A DNA stretch of 32,352 nucleotides from Verrucomicrobiales bacterium (lineage in GTDB: Bacteria > Verrucomicrobiota > Verrucomicrobiia > Verrucomicrobiales > DEV007). The stretch covers positions 1 through 32,352 of the forward strand of contig JANQMB010000005.1 in the NCBI GenBank assembly GCA_028280355.1. Direction: 5' to 3'. The notes beneath the pieces are model-generated. The model was not told the origin of the DNA, did no database searches, and saw nothing but the letters and a program-made list of their open reading frames with translations. Both the position numbers and the translations under genes were made by a program. Numbering within the stretch: position 1 is the first letter of the stretch; each line of letters opens with the position of its first letter. Positions 16,491 through 24,742 of this stretch are shown in pieces.

Positions 16491-18500
16491 GTGAACAGCC
16501 CCGGCGGCGAGGTCTACTACGCCTACCAGCTGGCGAACGTCGCCTTCGTGCACACCTCCAGCGAGCATGCCGGCGCCGGGCAGCTCGCGTGGGTGCAGGA
16601 CGTGGCGGATGCGGTGGGTTCGGCGCCGGGGTGCGACTGGATGGTCAGCCTCTGCCACCGCCCCTATCAGGCCGAGCAGTACATCGGGGACATCTCCGGC
16701 TGGCTGCGCGACAGCGCCATGGCGGTGCTCTGCGGTACCGAGAAACATGTGCTCAACATCGGTGCCCACCACCACCTCTACGCACGTGGCCAGACCCGCG
16801 ACTGGCCGGCCTACCACATCATTTCCGGCGGCAGCTCGTGGGACCAGTACTGGGGACAGTCGAACGAGGCCGACTACGACGATGTCCAGAAGACGATCGC
16901 GAACTGGACCTGGCAGCTGCTCGACTTCGACCTGGACAACAAGACGATGGATGCGCGGTGTTTCGCCGAGGCGAACGTCCGTTTCCCAGAGGCGCGCCGC
17001 TGGTCGCTCGACAGCCGTGAGATCGACCGCTTCCACCGCAAGTTGGGCAGGGCCGCCCCGGCCGCGCCGTCGGTTCTCGGCGATTTCGGCGCGCCACGGG
17101 AGTTGCCCCTCACGCTACGCAGCTCGGTCTTCGAAAGCCCCGCGGGCGAGGCCCATAACAGCAGCTGGTTCCAGGTCGCCAGCGACGCGACCTTCGCCAA
17201 CCGCCGGATCGACGTCATCCGCAACGTCGAGAACATCTTCGGCGACACCGGGGCGCCGGACTACGAGCCGGTCGACACCGCCGCCGGCGTGGACCTCCTC
17301 GAGTTGGAGATCGCCGCCGATGGCCTCGCCGACGGGCGCTACTTCGCCCGCGTCCGCCACCGGGACGCCAACACCCTGTGGTCGGATTGGTCGCCGGCGC
17401 GGGAGTTCGAGGTGACGGGCAGCGCTTTCGTGGGCGAGCCGGCCATCCGGATGGACGGCCGCGTGTTCAAGCCGGGCGCCGACCTCCAGGTGCATTATAC
17501 CGGCGGTTCCGGGTCGCCCACCGATTGGATCGGCCTCTACAAACGGGGCGACACCCCGGGTCAGGTCTCCTCGACCCGATGGAGCTATGTCCCGTCGCGG
17601 GGCGGGGTGATCACGTTTCCGGGAGGGTTGCCCCAGGGGCACTGGTTCGCCGCGTTCTTCACCGCCGATGGCTACGAGGAGATCGCCGACCGGGTGGGCT
17701 TCTACACCGGAGAGGCGCCCGGTTTGGAGACGGAACGCACGACCTACGACGAGGGCGCGACGGTGCCCCTCTCCTTCAGCGGTGCGCCGGGCGGCGCGAA
17801 GGACTGGATCGGCATTTTCAAAGAGGGCGTAGAACCAGCCCCTGGAGCGTTCCAGGCATATGAGTACACCGGTGGGGTCGCCGCCGGCGAGTTCGGCTTC
17901 GATGGCCTCCCGCGGGGTCACTACTACGCCACCTACCTGCTCGACGACGGCTACCTCGAGGTCAGCGCGCGGCTGCGCTTCCAGGTTGGCGACCGCATCG
18001 CCGAGCTGTCGATGCCGCGTCTCACGGTCGCGCCCGGCGATCCCTTCCGGGTCGATTTCACCGGTGGCCCCGGGATCGCCAAAGATTGGGTGGGGCTGTT
18101 CCGGGCCGGGGACGAACCGGGCGCCGGCGGGCTGATCCGCCACCTCTACGTCGACGGCCGCACCGAGGGGGGCGTCACGTTCCGCATCCCGGATCTGCCC
18201 GTCGGCGACTATTATGTCGCCCTGTTTATCAACGACTCTTTCACCGAGGTCTCGAACCGTGTGAGCTTCCGTGTCGGTGCCGACGTCGGGGTGAAGTTGG
18301 AACTCGAAGAGTGGGACGCCGACCGTGGCGAGGTGCAGATCGCCTGGCCTACCCTGGCCGGCCGCAGCTACCGGGTCCAGACGAGCGGCGACCTGGACGG
18401 CTGGGTCGACTCCGAGATCGTCGGCGGCGACGGGGGGGTCGCCCGGCGGACGGTCAGGTTTGGCGTGTCGCGTGGTTTCATACGGGTCGTGCTCGATTGA
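16491..18500 (+). CDS. metallophosphoesterase, C-terminal part with three DWIGIF repeats
   Basis: This is the same-phase continuation of the gene interrupted at 16467-16469. The GTG at 16491 is the first possible start after the TAA but has no signal peptide, so an independent protein is unlikely. It carries the second half of the phosphatase core: SLCHRPYQ and IGAHHHLYARG, the variant of the G-H-x-H motif that completes the metal site. A fibronectin-like segment follows, then three tandem copies of a domain with DWIGLYKRG, DWIGIFKEG and DWVGLFRAG at about 17500-17710, 17780-17985 and 18060-18290. Each has a downstream LP.G.Y(Y/F)A.(F/Y) element. The end (SYRVQTSGDLDGWVDSE) resembles C-terminal modules of verrucomicrobial exported proteins. 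Repaired, the whole protein would be 917 residues, secreted, and active on phosphate esters. Confidence 0.75.
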   Translation: MNSPGGEVYYAYQLANVAFVHTSSEHAGAGQLAWVQDVADAVGSAPGCDWMVSLCHRPYQAEQYIGDISGWLRDSAMAVLCGTEKHVLNIGAHHHLYARGQTRDWPAYHIISGGSSWDQYWGQSNEADYDDVQKTIANWTWQLLDFDLDNKTMDARCFAEANVRFPEARRWSLDSREIDRFHRKLGRAAPAAPSVLGDFGAPRELPLTLRSSVFESPAGEAHNSSWFQVASDATFANRRIDVIRNVENIFGDTGAPDYEPVDTAAGVDLLELEIAADGLADGRYFARVRHRDANTLWSDWSPAREFEVTGSAFVGEPAIRMDGRVFKPGADLQVHYTGGSGSPTDWIGLYKRGDTPGQVSSTRWSYVPSRGGVITFPGGLPQGHWFAAFFTADGYEEIADRVGFYTGEAPGLETERTTYDEGATVPLSFSGAPGGAKDWIGIFKEGVEPAPGAFQAYEYTGGVAAGEFGFDGLPRGHYYATYLLDDGYLEVSARLRFQVGDRIAELSMPRLTVAPGDPFRVDFTGGPGIAKDWVGLFRAGDEPGAGGLIRHLYVDGRTEGGVTFRIPDLPVGDYYVALFINDSFTEVSNRVSFRVGADVGVKLELEEWDADRGEVQIAWPTLAGRSYRVQTSGDLDGWVDSEIVGGDGGVARRTVRFGVSRGFIRVVLD

Positions 18501-18823
18501 GGATCGCTACCGCGGCGCCTGTCGCAGGACGGGGTAGGCCACCGGGGCGAACAGGGGCGGGCCGGTTGCCAAGATCGCCGCGTCCCTCCAACCGCTCCGG
18601 CGGGGCTGCGAAGGCAAGCCATGCAGGCGGATCCGCTCGCCAGCAAGGCCAGCAGCACGGGCAGCCGCTCCAGGACGTTCGTGAGGAGGTTGGAGAGGGT
18701 CATATCGACCCCTGACCCTCGCCCGGCTTGAGCCAAGGTCCACGACCCCAACGAGATTCCGATCCCGGTTCGGTATGCCGCCAGTGCGGCCGTGGGCGGC
18801 CTCCAGTGCCGGTGGTGTGGGCC
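18501..18823. other. intergenic region without a recognisable gene
   Basis: These 323 bases separate the convergent phosphoesterase and transketolase genes. A minus-strand frame from ATG 18703 starts well, with AGGGG six bases upstream and a hydrophobic VLERLPVLLALLASGSACMA. It quickly becomes Arg/Ser/Pro-rich and runs antisense into the phosphoesterase, so I do not call it a gene. No terminator with a T-tract, and no copy of the tRNA-Ala 3' end, was seen. Confidence 0.5.
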
Positions 18824-20815
18824 TTAGCCCTTGGCCCTCGCGACCACCGCCTCCGGGGTCATGTCCAGTTCCTCCATCACCGTGCCGCCGGGGGCGCTGA
18901 TGCCGAAGCGGTCGATGCCGACCACTTTGCCCTCGTCGCCGACGTACTTCCACCACAGGCCGCCCACGCCGGCCTCGATGGCGACCCGCCTCCGGCACGA
19001 CTTCGGTAAGACCTCCTCGCGGTATTCGTCGGGCTGGCGGTCGAAGCGCTCCAGGCAGGGCATCGAGACGACGCGCGCGCCGGCGCCGATCTGCCCGGCG
19101 GCGGCCATCGCGTGTTGCAGCTCGCTGCCGCTGGCGAGCAGGATGACCTCCAGCTCGCCCTCCTCCTTCTTGGCGATGTAGCCGCCGTAGTAGGCGCCGT
19201 CGCGGCGGGTCTTGGCCGGGATCTCGCTCAGGGTCGGCAGGCCCTGGCGGGTGAGCATCAGGGCGGTGGGGCCGTCCGTCCGTTGCAGGCTCGCGGCGTA
19301 GGCGCCGGCGGTCTCCTCGGGGTCGGCCGGGCGCATGACATCGAGGCCGGGGATCACCCGCAGGCCGCTGACCGTCTCCACCGGCTGGTGGGTCGGGCCG
19401 TCCTCGCCGACGCCGACCGAGTCGTGGGTGAAGATGTAGAGCGTCGGCAGGTGCGACAGCGCGGCGAGCCGGATCGACGGGCGCAGGTAGTCGGCGAACA
19501 CCGCGAAGGTGGCGCCGCTGGCGCGGAAGATGCCGTCGTATGCGATGCCGTTCATGATCGCGCCCATGCCGTGCTCGCGGATGCCGAACCAGATGTTGCG
19601 CCCCCCGGGGGTGCCGCTCTGGGGCTCGAAGTCCTGGGCGGACTTGATGTAGTTCTTGGTGGAGCCGTAGAGGTCGGCGCTGCCGCTGACCAGCATCGGC
19701 ATGGCGTCGGCCACCGGCTGGAGGACCTCGCCGCCAGCGGCGCGGGTGGCGAGCTTGACCTCGGGGTCGAACTCGGGGATCTGCTCGAGCAGGTCGGTGG
19801 GCACCGCTTTGGCGAGGCCGTCGGTGAGCAGCTTCGCCCGCTCGGGGTTGGCGGCCGCCCACGCCTCGTAGGTCTCCTGCCACCGCGTGTGCCCGGCGGC
19901 GAGGTCCTCCGCCCGCGCCTTGAAGTAGTCGCGCACGGAGTCCGACACGTGGAAGGTCTCGGCCGGCAGGCCCAGGCCCTGGCGCGCGGACTCGGCGAAC
20001 TTGGCGCCGCCCTCGCCGTGCCCGGCGGCGGTGCCGGCGACCTCGGGGATGCCGCGGCCGATCTCGGTCTTGCACTCGATGAACTTGGGTCTGCCGTTGT
20101 CGTCCGCCTTGGCCTTGTCGATCGCGGCGGCCACCGCAGCGAAGTCGTGGCCGTCGACGGTCTCCGTGTCCCAGCCCATCGCGGCGAAGCGCGCGGCGGT
20201 GTCCTCGCTCTGCGTCTTGACCGCCATGGCGTCGAGGGTGACGTCGTTGGAGTCGTAGAGCAGGATCAGGTTGTCGAGCTCGAAGTGGCCGGCGAAGGCG
20301 GCGGCCTCGTTGGCGACCCCCTCCTGCAGGCAGCCGTCGCCGGCCAGCGCGAACACGTGGTGGTCGAAGATCTGGTGCTCGTCGGTGTTGAAGCGGGCCG
20401 CGGCCATCTTGCCGGAGACGGCGTATCCGACGGCGTTGCCGACGCCCTGGCCGAGCGGGCCGGTGGTGGCCTCGACCCCCGGGGTCTCGCCGTATTCCGG
20501 GTGGCCGGGGGTGGCGCTGCCGAGCTGGCGGAAGTTCTTCACCTCGTCGAGCGGGAGGTCGTACCCGGCCAGGTGCAGCCAGCCGTAGAGGAACATCGAG
20601 CCGTGGCCGGCCGACAGCACGAAGCGGTCGCGGTTGACCCACTTCGGCGCGGCCGGGTGGTAGTTCAACGCGTGGCCGAACAGCACCGCGCCGACCTCGG
20701 CGGCGCCGAGCGGCAGGCCGAGGTGGCCCGAGGAACATTTGTGGACGGCGTCGATCGCCAGCCCGCGGGCGACGGTGGCTGCTTCGGCGAGGGCGGTGGT
20801 GTTGAGGTCGCTCAT
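18824..20815 (-). CDS. tkt: transketolase
   Basis: The product is 663 residues from the ATG at 20815, the same length as E. coli TktA. An ATG seven codons upstream (20836) is possible; frames further upstream overlap the SDR gene. It transfers two-carbon ketol units in the pentose phosphate pathway using thiamine diphosphate and a divalent metal. Visible family motifs are [15 protein letters not shown] (His31, equivalent to E. coli His26), [21 protein letters not shown] split across the substrate loop, [13 protein letters not shown]...LYDSND for metal and thiamine phosphate, IREHGM with the catalytic Glu, and [17 protein letters not shown] with active-site His. The [10 protein letters not shown] form of the first motif differs from the usual SGHPGAPMG. 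The SDR gene lies 116 bases upstream on the same strand. Confidence 0.95.
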   Translation of the reverse strand: MSDLNTTALAEAATVARGLAIDAVHKCSSGHLGLPLGAAEVGAVLFGHALNYHPAAPKWVNRDRFVLSAGHGSMFLYGWLHLAGYDLPLDEVKNFRQLGSATPGHPEYGETPGVEATTGPLGQGVGNAVGYAVSGKMAAARFNTDEHQIFDHHVFALAGDGCLQEGVANEAAAFAGHFELDNLILLYDSNDVTLDAMAVKTQSEDTAARFAAMGWDTETVDGHDFAAVAAAIDKAKADDNGRPKFIECKTEIGRGIPEVAGTAAGHGEGGAKFAESARQGLGLPAETFHVSDSVRDYFKARAEDLAAGHTRWQETYEAWAAANPERAKLLTDGLAKAVPTDLLEQIPEFDPEVKLATRAAGGEVLQPVADAMPMLVSGSADLYGSTKNYIKSAQDFEPQSGTPGGRNIWFGIREHGMGAIMNGIAYDGIFRASGATFAVFADYLRPSIRLAALSHLPTLYIFTHDSVGVGEDGPTHQPVETVSGLRVIPGLDVMRPADPEETAGAYAASLQRTDGPTALMLTRQGLPTLSEIPAKTRRDGAYYGGYIAKKEEGELEVILLASGSELQHAMAAAGQIGAGARVVSMPCLERFDRQPDEYREEVLPKSCRRRVAIEAGVGGLWWKYVGDEGKVVGIDRFGISAPGGTVMEELDMTPEAVVARAKG

Positions 20816-20931
20816 TGTGGAAAGAGTGGTCGGCATGCTCGGTGATTTCGGAGCGCAAGGGTAGAAGATCGAGGCGTGGAGGCAAGGGCGGAATCCGCCG
20901 CCACCTCGTCCCCGCCCTGCCCGCCTGGGGG

Positions 20932-21699
20932 CTAGGGTGTCTCGTAGGGCCAGTGGGTCTGCGTCCAAAGGCCGCCGTCGACATAGATCGTCTGTCCGGT
21001 GACGAACCCGGAGTTCTCCCCGGCCAGGTGCACCACCATGTCTGCGACGTCGGCCGGCGTGCCGATGCGGCCCATCGGCGTGAGCTTGGACCAGGTGGCC
21101 GCGTAGTCGGGGGACTCCCCCTTCGTGCGCTCGATCTCGATCGCGCCCGGGGCGACGCAGTTGACCCGGATGCCGTACCGGCCGAGCTCGCAGGCGCTGG
21201 CTCTGGTCAGCTGTTCGAGGCCGCCCTTGGATGCGCAGTAGTCGGCGAGGTTGGGGAACGGCTGCCGGTTGGCCCCCGACCCGATGTTGACGATGGTCCC
21301 GCCGGCGCCCCGCTCCCGCATCAGCCTCGCGGCGAACTGGGTGCAGAGGAAGCCCCCCTTCAGGTTCGTGCGCACCGTGGCGTCCCAGTCCTGCTCCTCC
21401 AGCTCCAGAAGGGGCGCGAAGGTCTGCCGCCCCGCGTTGTTCACCAGGCAGTCCAGGTGGCCGAACTCGGTGACGATGGCGGAGAACATCGCCTCGACCT
21501 CGGCCTTCACCCCGACGTCTCCGGCGACGGCGATGCACCGCCGGCCCCCGGCCTCGATCGCCGCCCGGGTCTCGGTGGCCCCCTTCTCGTCCGACCGGTA
21601 GTTGATGGCGAGATCCCATCCCGCAGCGGCCATCCCGTAGGCGATCCCCCGCCCGACCCCTTTGCTGGCACCTGTGACGAAAGCGATCTTTGCACTCAT
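20932..21699 (-). CDS. short-chain dehydrogenase/reductase (SDR) family oxidoreductase
   Basis: This 255-residue classical SDR starts at ATG 21699; the longer open frame upstream is Arg/Pro-rich and not part of it. TGASKGVG (9-16) binds the NAD(P) cofactor and NNAG is at 87-90. The catalytic Ser141 lies in NIGSGA, and Tyr154 and Lys158 in DYCASK. The C-terminal [13 protein letters not shown] is typical of FabG-like and glucose-dehydrogenase-like members. The substrate cannot be read from the sequence; sugars, polyols or ketoacyl groups are all possible. It is on the same strand as transketolase, so co-transcription and a sugar substrate are conceivable but speculative. The leader contains an 8-base-pair hairpin, CCCCTCCC/GGGAGGGG at 21715-21735, about 16 bases before the start. 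Confidence 0.92.
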   Translation of the reverse strand: MSAKIAFVTGASKGVGRGIAYGMAAAGWDLAINYRSDEKGATETRAAIEAGGRRCIAVAGDVGVKAEVEAMFSAIVTEFGHLDCLVNNAGRQTFAPLLELEEQDWDATVRTNLKGGFLCTQFAARLMRERGAGGTIVNIGSGANRQPFPNLADYCASKGGLEQLTRASACELGRYGIRVNCVAPGAIEIERTKGESPDYAATWSKLTPMGRIGTPADVADMVVHLAGENSGFVTGQTIYVDGGLWTQTHWPYETP

Positions 21700-21812
21700 G
21701 GGGCGTCGGGCGGACCCCTCCCGGTGGGGGAGGGGCCTATGGGGGAGTGTATGCCACGCCGGTTTGCGCCGTTCCAGCAGAAACGGCGCCGGGCGGGCCG
21801 CGTGGGCGGCCG

Positions 21813-21842
21813 TTGACAGCGGCGGCGGGGGGCGGCAACCTA
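21813..21842 (+). promoter_or_regulatory. possible hisG promoter
   Basis: A perfect -35 hexamer TTGACA sits at 21813-21818. The matching -10 is poor: the best candidate at 17-18 bases is within CAACCTA (21836-21842). That leaves a short leader before the hisG ATG at 21874. This is a motif match only. Confidence 0.35.
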
Positions 21843-21873
21843 CCCGCCCGCGACCCCGCGCCGCCACGGAGCC

Positions 21874-22755
21874 ATGTCCTCGCCGAACAAGATCATCCTA
21901 GGCCTCCCCAAGGGCAGCCTGCAGCAGGCCACGCTCGACCTGTTCGAGAAGGCCGGTTGGAACATCTATGTCTCCTCCCGGTCCTACCGCCCCACCTCCG
22001 ACGACGGGGAGCTCGAGCTGCGGCTGATCCGCGCCCAGGAGATCGGCCGCTATGTGGATCACGGTTTCCTCGATTGCGGGATCACCGGCAAGGACTGGAT
22101 CGCCGAGAACCGTGCCGACGTGGAGGTGATATGTGACCTCGCTTACAGCCGCGCCTCGAGCAACCCGACGCGCTGGGTGTTGGTGGTGCCGGAGGACTCG
22201 CCGGTGCAGACGGTGGAGGACCTGGAGGGCAAGCGCATCGCCACCGAGAGCGTCGGGCTCACCGAAGAGTTCCTGAGGGACAGGGGTGTCAGTGCCGAGG
22301 TCGAGTTCAGCTGGGGCGCGACCGAGGTCAAGGTGCCGGAGCTGGTGGACGCGATCGTCGATGTCACCGAGACCGGCTCGTCGCTGCGCGCCAACAAGCT
22401 GCGCATCGTAGATACCCTGATGGAGTCGTATCCGCAGTTCGTCGCCAACCGGACGGCGGCGGCCGACGCCTGGAAGCGCGAGAAGATGGAGAGCATCGCC
22501 CTGTTGCTCGGGGCCGCACAGGCCGCCCGCGACAAGGTCGGGCTGAAAATGAACCTCCCGGCGGCGAAGCTGCCGCCGCTGCTCGAGAAGCTACCGGCCC
22601 TGCGCAACCCGACGGTCTCGAAGCTCGCCGACGGCGAGTGGGTGGCGATCGAGACGGTGTTGGACGAGGCGGTGGTGCGCGAGATCATCCCGGAGCTCAA
22701 GGCGCTGGGGGCGGAGGGGATCATCGAATACCCGCTCAACAAGCTGGTCGAGTAG
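21874..22755 (+). CDS. hisG: ATP phosphoribosyltransferase, long form
   Basis: This 293-residue enzyme catalyses the first step of histidine synthesis, joining ATP and PRPP to give phosphoribosyl-ATP. The N-terminus [22 protein letters not shown] and the PRPP-binding segment [19 protein letters not shown] (about 163-181) are diagnostic. The length and the C-terminal part (about 215-290, ending [15 protein letters not shown]) show the long HisG form with the ACT-like regulatory domain that binds histidine for feedback inhibition, so no HisZ partner is needed. GGAG lies only two bases before the ATG, so ribosome binding is not clearly Shine-Dalgarno driven. It stands alone: no other his gene is in the window. 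The start is divergent from the SDR gene, with 174 bases between them. Confidence 0.96.
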   Translation: MSSPNKIILGLPKGSLQQATLDLFEKAGWNIYVSSRSYRPTSDDGELELRLIRAQEIGRYVDHGFLDCGITGKDWIAENRADVEVICDLAYSRASSNPTRWVLVVPEDSPVQTVEDLEGKRIATESVGLTEEFLRDRGVSAEVEFSWGATEVKVPELVDAIVDVTETGSSLRANKLRIVDTLMESYPQFVANRTAAADAWKREKMESIALLLGAAQAARDKVGLKMNLPAAKLPPLLEKLPALRNPTVSKLADGEWVAIETVLDEAVVREIIPELKALGAEGIIEYPLNKLVE

Positions 22756-22777
22756 GGGCGAGCAGGCTCGCGGGGCT

Positions 22778-22861
22778 CGGAGTTCGGAGATCGAAGTTCG
22801 GATGGGGTTCCATCGTCGATATTGATATTTCCGATTTCCGAACTTCGGGTTCCGATCTCCG
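22778..22861 (+). repeat. long imperfect inverted repeat after hisG
   Basis: A 25-base arm at 22778-22802 and a 25-base arm at 22837-22861 are inverted repeats of each other with 21 matches, the best core being CGAAGTTCGGA. The 34-base spacer is AT-richer and contains a doubled TTTCCGA. The arms are themselves built of TTCGGA-like units. It begins 22 bases after the hisG stop. It may end the hisG transcript or be a dispersed repeat; no T-tract follows. Confidence 0.55.
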
Positions 22862-22903
22862 CCCCCCAAGGAGCTGAAAAAACTAGCCTGGGGGGGGATT
22901 TGA

Positions 22904-22912
22904 TGCTATAAA
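22904..22912 (+). promoter_or_regulatory. possible extended -10 promoter for the bS22-like gene
   Basis: TGCTATAAA at 22904-22912 matches an extended -10 (TGnTATAAT). No good -35 is at the normal distance (TAGCCT at 22884-22889). Transcription would start near 22919, in a leader where CCCCC could pair with GGGGG before the ATG at 22952. Confidence 0.4.
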
Positions 22913-22951
22913 CGCCACCCCCCGCGCGAGGCTGGGGGCTTCAAGCGACCT

Positions 22952-23056
22952 ATGGGTTCACTCAAGAAAAGACGTAAAACCAAGATCAACAAGCACAAGC
23001 GGCGCAAGCGCATGAAGGCGAACCGCCACAAGAAGCGTTTGCGCTACAAGTCGTAG
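22952..23056 (+). CDS. bS22-like small ribosomal subunit protein (AURKAIP1/COX24 domain)
   Basis: This 34-residue frame starts MGSLKKRRKTKINKHKRRKR and ends in NRHKKRLRYKS. About two-thirds of the residues are Lys, Arg or His, with no acidic residue. The MGS...KKRRK...K-H-K-x-x-x-R pattern is that of the AURKAIP1/COX24 family. In mitochondria this is small-subunit protein mS38, and in mycobacteria it is the small ribosomal protein bS22, of similar length. I infer a ribosomal small-subunit component that threads into rRNA. It is preceded by a possible extended -10 promoter and a leader with a GC hairpin but no Shine-Dalgarno sequence. The TPR-protein gene follows after 18 bases, suggesting co-transcription. 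Genes this short are often missed by automated calling. Confidence 0.85.
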   Translation: MGSLKKRRKTKINKHKRRKRMKANRHKKRLRYKS

Positions 23057-23074
23057 CGGCCTTCCCTACGGCTG

Positions 23075-24709
23075 ATGATCATCCGCCGCGGCACCTTTCT
23101 TTCATCCGGCGCCGCGGTTGTTCTTTTCTGCCCCCCCTGGCTCGGGGCGGAGCTACACCCAGGTCTCTCGCCCGCGGGCGAACGGCGGGCTGAGGCGCTC
23201 GCCCTCTACTATCGCGGGCTCGCCCACGAGGGCGAGCTGGAGCTCGCCCCGGCGCTGGCGGCCTTCGAAGAGCTGCTGCGCATCGATCCGGCCAACTCCG
23301 GGGTGGCCGCGCGCGCGGCTCAGCTAGCGGCAGCGCTAGGCCAGCACGGGCGCGGTTTGGAGATCGTCGGGGCGAGCGCCGCCGCCAACCCCGACCAGGT
23401 GGCGGCGCATCTCAACCTCGGCCGCTACCTGCAGCGCCACGGCGACAAGGTGGGGGGCGGCCGGCGGGCGTTGGAGGTCGCGGCGGCGGCGGTGCGGCGT
23501 TTCCCCGGCGAGGCCGAGGCCATCGGGTTGTTGGTCGACCTCCAGGTGGCCGCCGGCGATCCCGATGCGGCACGTACGATATGGGAGCGGGTGTCGGGTC
23601 GGGAGGGTGGCGACGCGGCGTTCTGGCTGGCGATGGCGGAGATCTCGGGGAAGCTTGACCCCGGCGGGGCTGGGGGCGAGGGGGCGCATCGAGCGCAGGT
23701 TCGCGCCGTGCTGGACAAGGCTCTGTCGGCCGCCGGCACCGACTTCGGGGTCGCCGACGAGGTCGCGAACCACCACCTCCGCGGCCGCGACTACGCGCGG
23801 GCGATCGAGGTCCTGGAACCGTTGGTGGCGGCGCATCCGGAGGAGCTGCTCGCCCGCGAGAAGCTGGTGCGCGCCTACAGCGTCAGCGGCCGGCGCCGGT
23901 CGGCCCTGGACGCGCTGCGGCGGCTGGTGCGCGTCGACCCCAACCGCGCCCGCACCCAGCGCCTGCTGGCGGAGCTGCTCGCCGAGGCTGGCGCGTACGG
24001 GGAGTCGGTCCGGCACCGCGCGCGCGCCATGCGCCTGGGGGGCGGGGAGATCGACGACTACACCGAGCTGGCGGTGCTGTTGGCCGACAAATGTGACCCA
24101 CCCCAGCGGGACGAGGCCCTGCGCTGGCTGCGGCGCGGCGCGGCGCATTTCCCTAGCTCGCCGCGCCTGTGTTACCTCGAGGCGGTCGTGCTCGGGCAGC
24201 TGGGCCGCTTCGACGAGGCGCTGCGCGCCTACCGCCGCACCGAGCAGCTGGCCGAGTCCGCGCTGCCCGAGCTGCTGGACGAGGGGTTCTATTTCGCCTT
24301 TGGCGCGGCGGCCGAGAGGGCGGGCGAGATCGGCACCGCCGGGGACCACTTCCGCCGGGCGGTGGAGCTGGTGCCAGAGGGGGCGCCGGGGCTCGCGGCC
24401 AAATCGCTGAACTACCATGGGTACATGTTGCTCGAGAACGGCGGCGACCTTGGCGAGGCCGGCGCGATGATCCGCCGCGCGGTGGAGCTCGACCCGGGGA
24501 ACCCGGTCTACCTCGACAGCCTCGGCTGGTACTACTTCAAGAAGATGCAGTATCGCAAGGCGCTGGTGGAGCTGCGGCGGGCGGACCGGCTGTTGGGCGA
24601 CTCGCCCGACGCCGAGGTGCTCGGGCATATCGCGCAGACCTACGAGGCGCTCGGCCAGCCGGCGGAGGCCCAGGCCTACCGGGAGCGGGAGCGGGCGCTG
24701 TCGGAGTAG
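23075..24709 (+). CDS. exported tetratricopeptide-repeat protein
   Basis: This 544-residue protein has a weak signal peptide (FLSSGAAVVLFCPPWLGAEL). The rest is almost entirely helical TPR units, visible as repeated A-x-x-x-(F/Y/L)-x-x-x-L-x-x-x-P patterns: ALAAFEELLRIDPANS (about 60-75), AIEVLEPLVAAHPEEL and ALDALRRLVRVDPNRA in the middle, and near the end LNYHGYMLLENGGDLGEAG, then AVELDPGNPVYLDSLGWYYF, then ALVELRRADRLL. This C-terminal arrangement is shared with many outer-membrane-assembly or exopolysaccharide-associated TPR proteins. It presumably acts as a scaffold in the periplasm; partners are unknown. It starts 18 bases after the bS22-like gene and converges on tatC with a 33-base gap. 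Confidence 0.85.
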   Translation: MIIRRGTFLSSGAAVVLFCPPWLGAELHPGLSPAGERRAEALALYYRGLAHEGELELAPALAAFEELLRIDPANSGVAARAAQLAAALGQHGRGLEIVGASAAANPDQVAAHLNLGRYLQRHGDKVGGGRRALEVAAAAVRRFPGEAEAIGLLVDLQVAAGDPDAARTIWERVSGREGGDAAFWLAMAEISGKLDPGGAGGEGAHRAQVRAVLDKALSAAGTDFGVADEVANHHLRGRDYARAIEVLEPLVAAHPEELLAREKLVRAYSVSGRRRSALDALRRLVRVDPNRARTQRLLAELLAEAGAYGESVRHRARAMRLGGGEIDDYTELAVLLADKCDPPQRDEALRWLRRGAAHFPSSPRLCYLEAVVLGQLGRFDEALRAYRRTEQLAESALPELLDEGFYFAFGAAAERAGEIGTAGDHFRRAVELVPEGAPGLAAKSLNYHGYMLLENGGDLGEAGAMIRRAVELDPGNPVYLDSLGWYYFKKMQYRKALVELRRADRLLGDSPDAEVLGHIAQTYEALGQPAEAQAYRERERALSE

Positions 24710-24742
24710 CCCGCCGCCTCCCTCGCCGCGGATACCGAAGCT

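Noticed and set aside
18368-18703. Possible small signal-peptide protein from ATG 18703 on the minus strand with an AGGGG ribosome site
   Set aside because: Only the first ~35 residues look natural; the rest is Arg/Ser/Pro-rich and overlaps the phosphoesterase antisense.
18501-18823. Attachment-site copy of the tRNA-Ala 3' end bounding an island
   Set aside because: No stretch matching the tRNA 3' end (GGTTCGACTCCGCT or the acceptor strand) was found here.
19112-20845. A 577-codon plus-strand frame antisense to transketolase
   Set aside because: Repetitive Val/Gly/Glu composition and no motifs, whereas transketolase motifs cover the opposite strand end to end.
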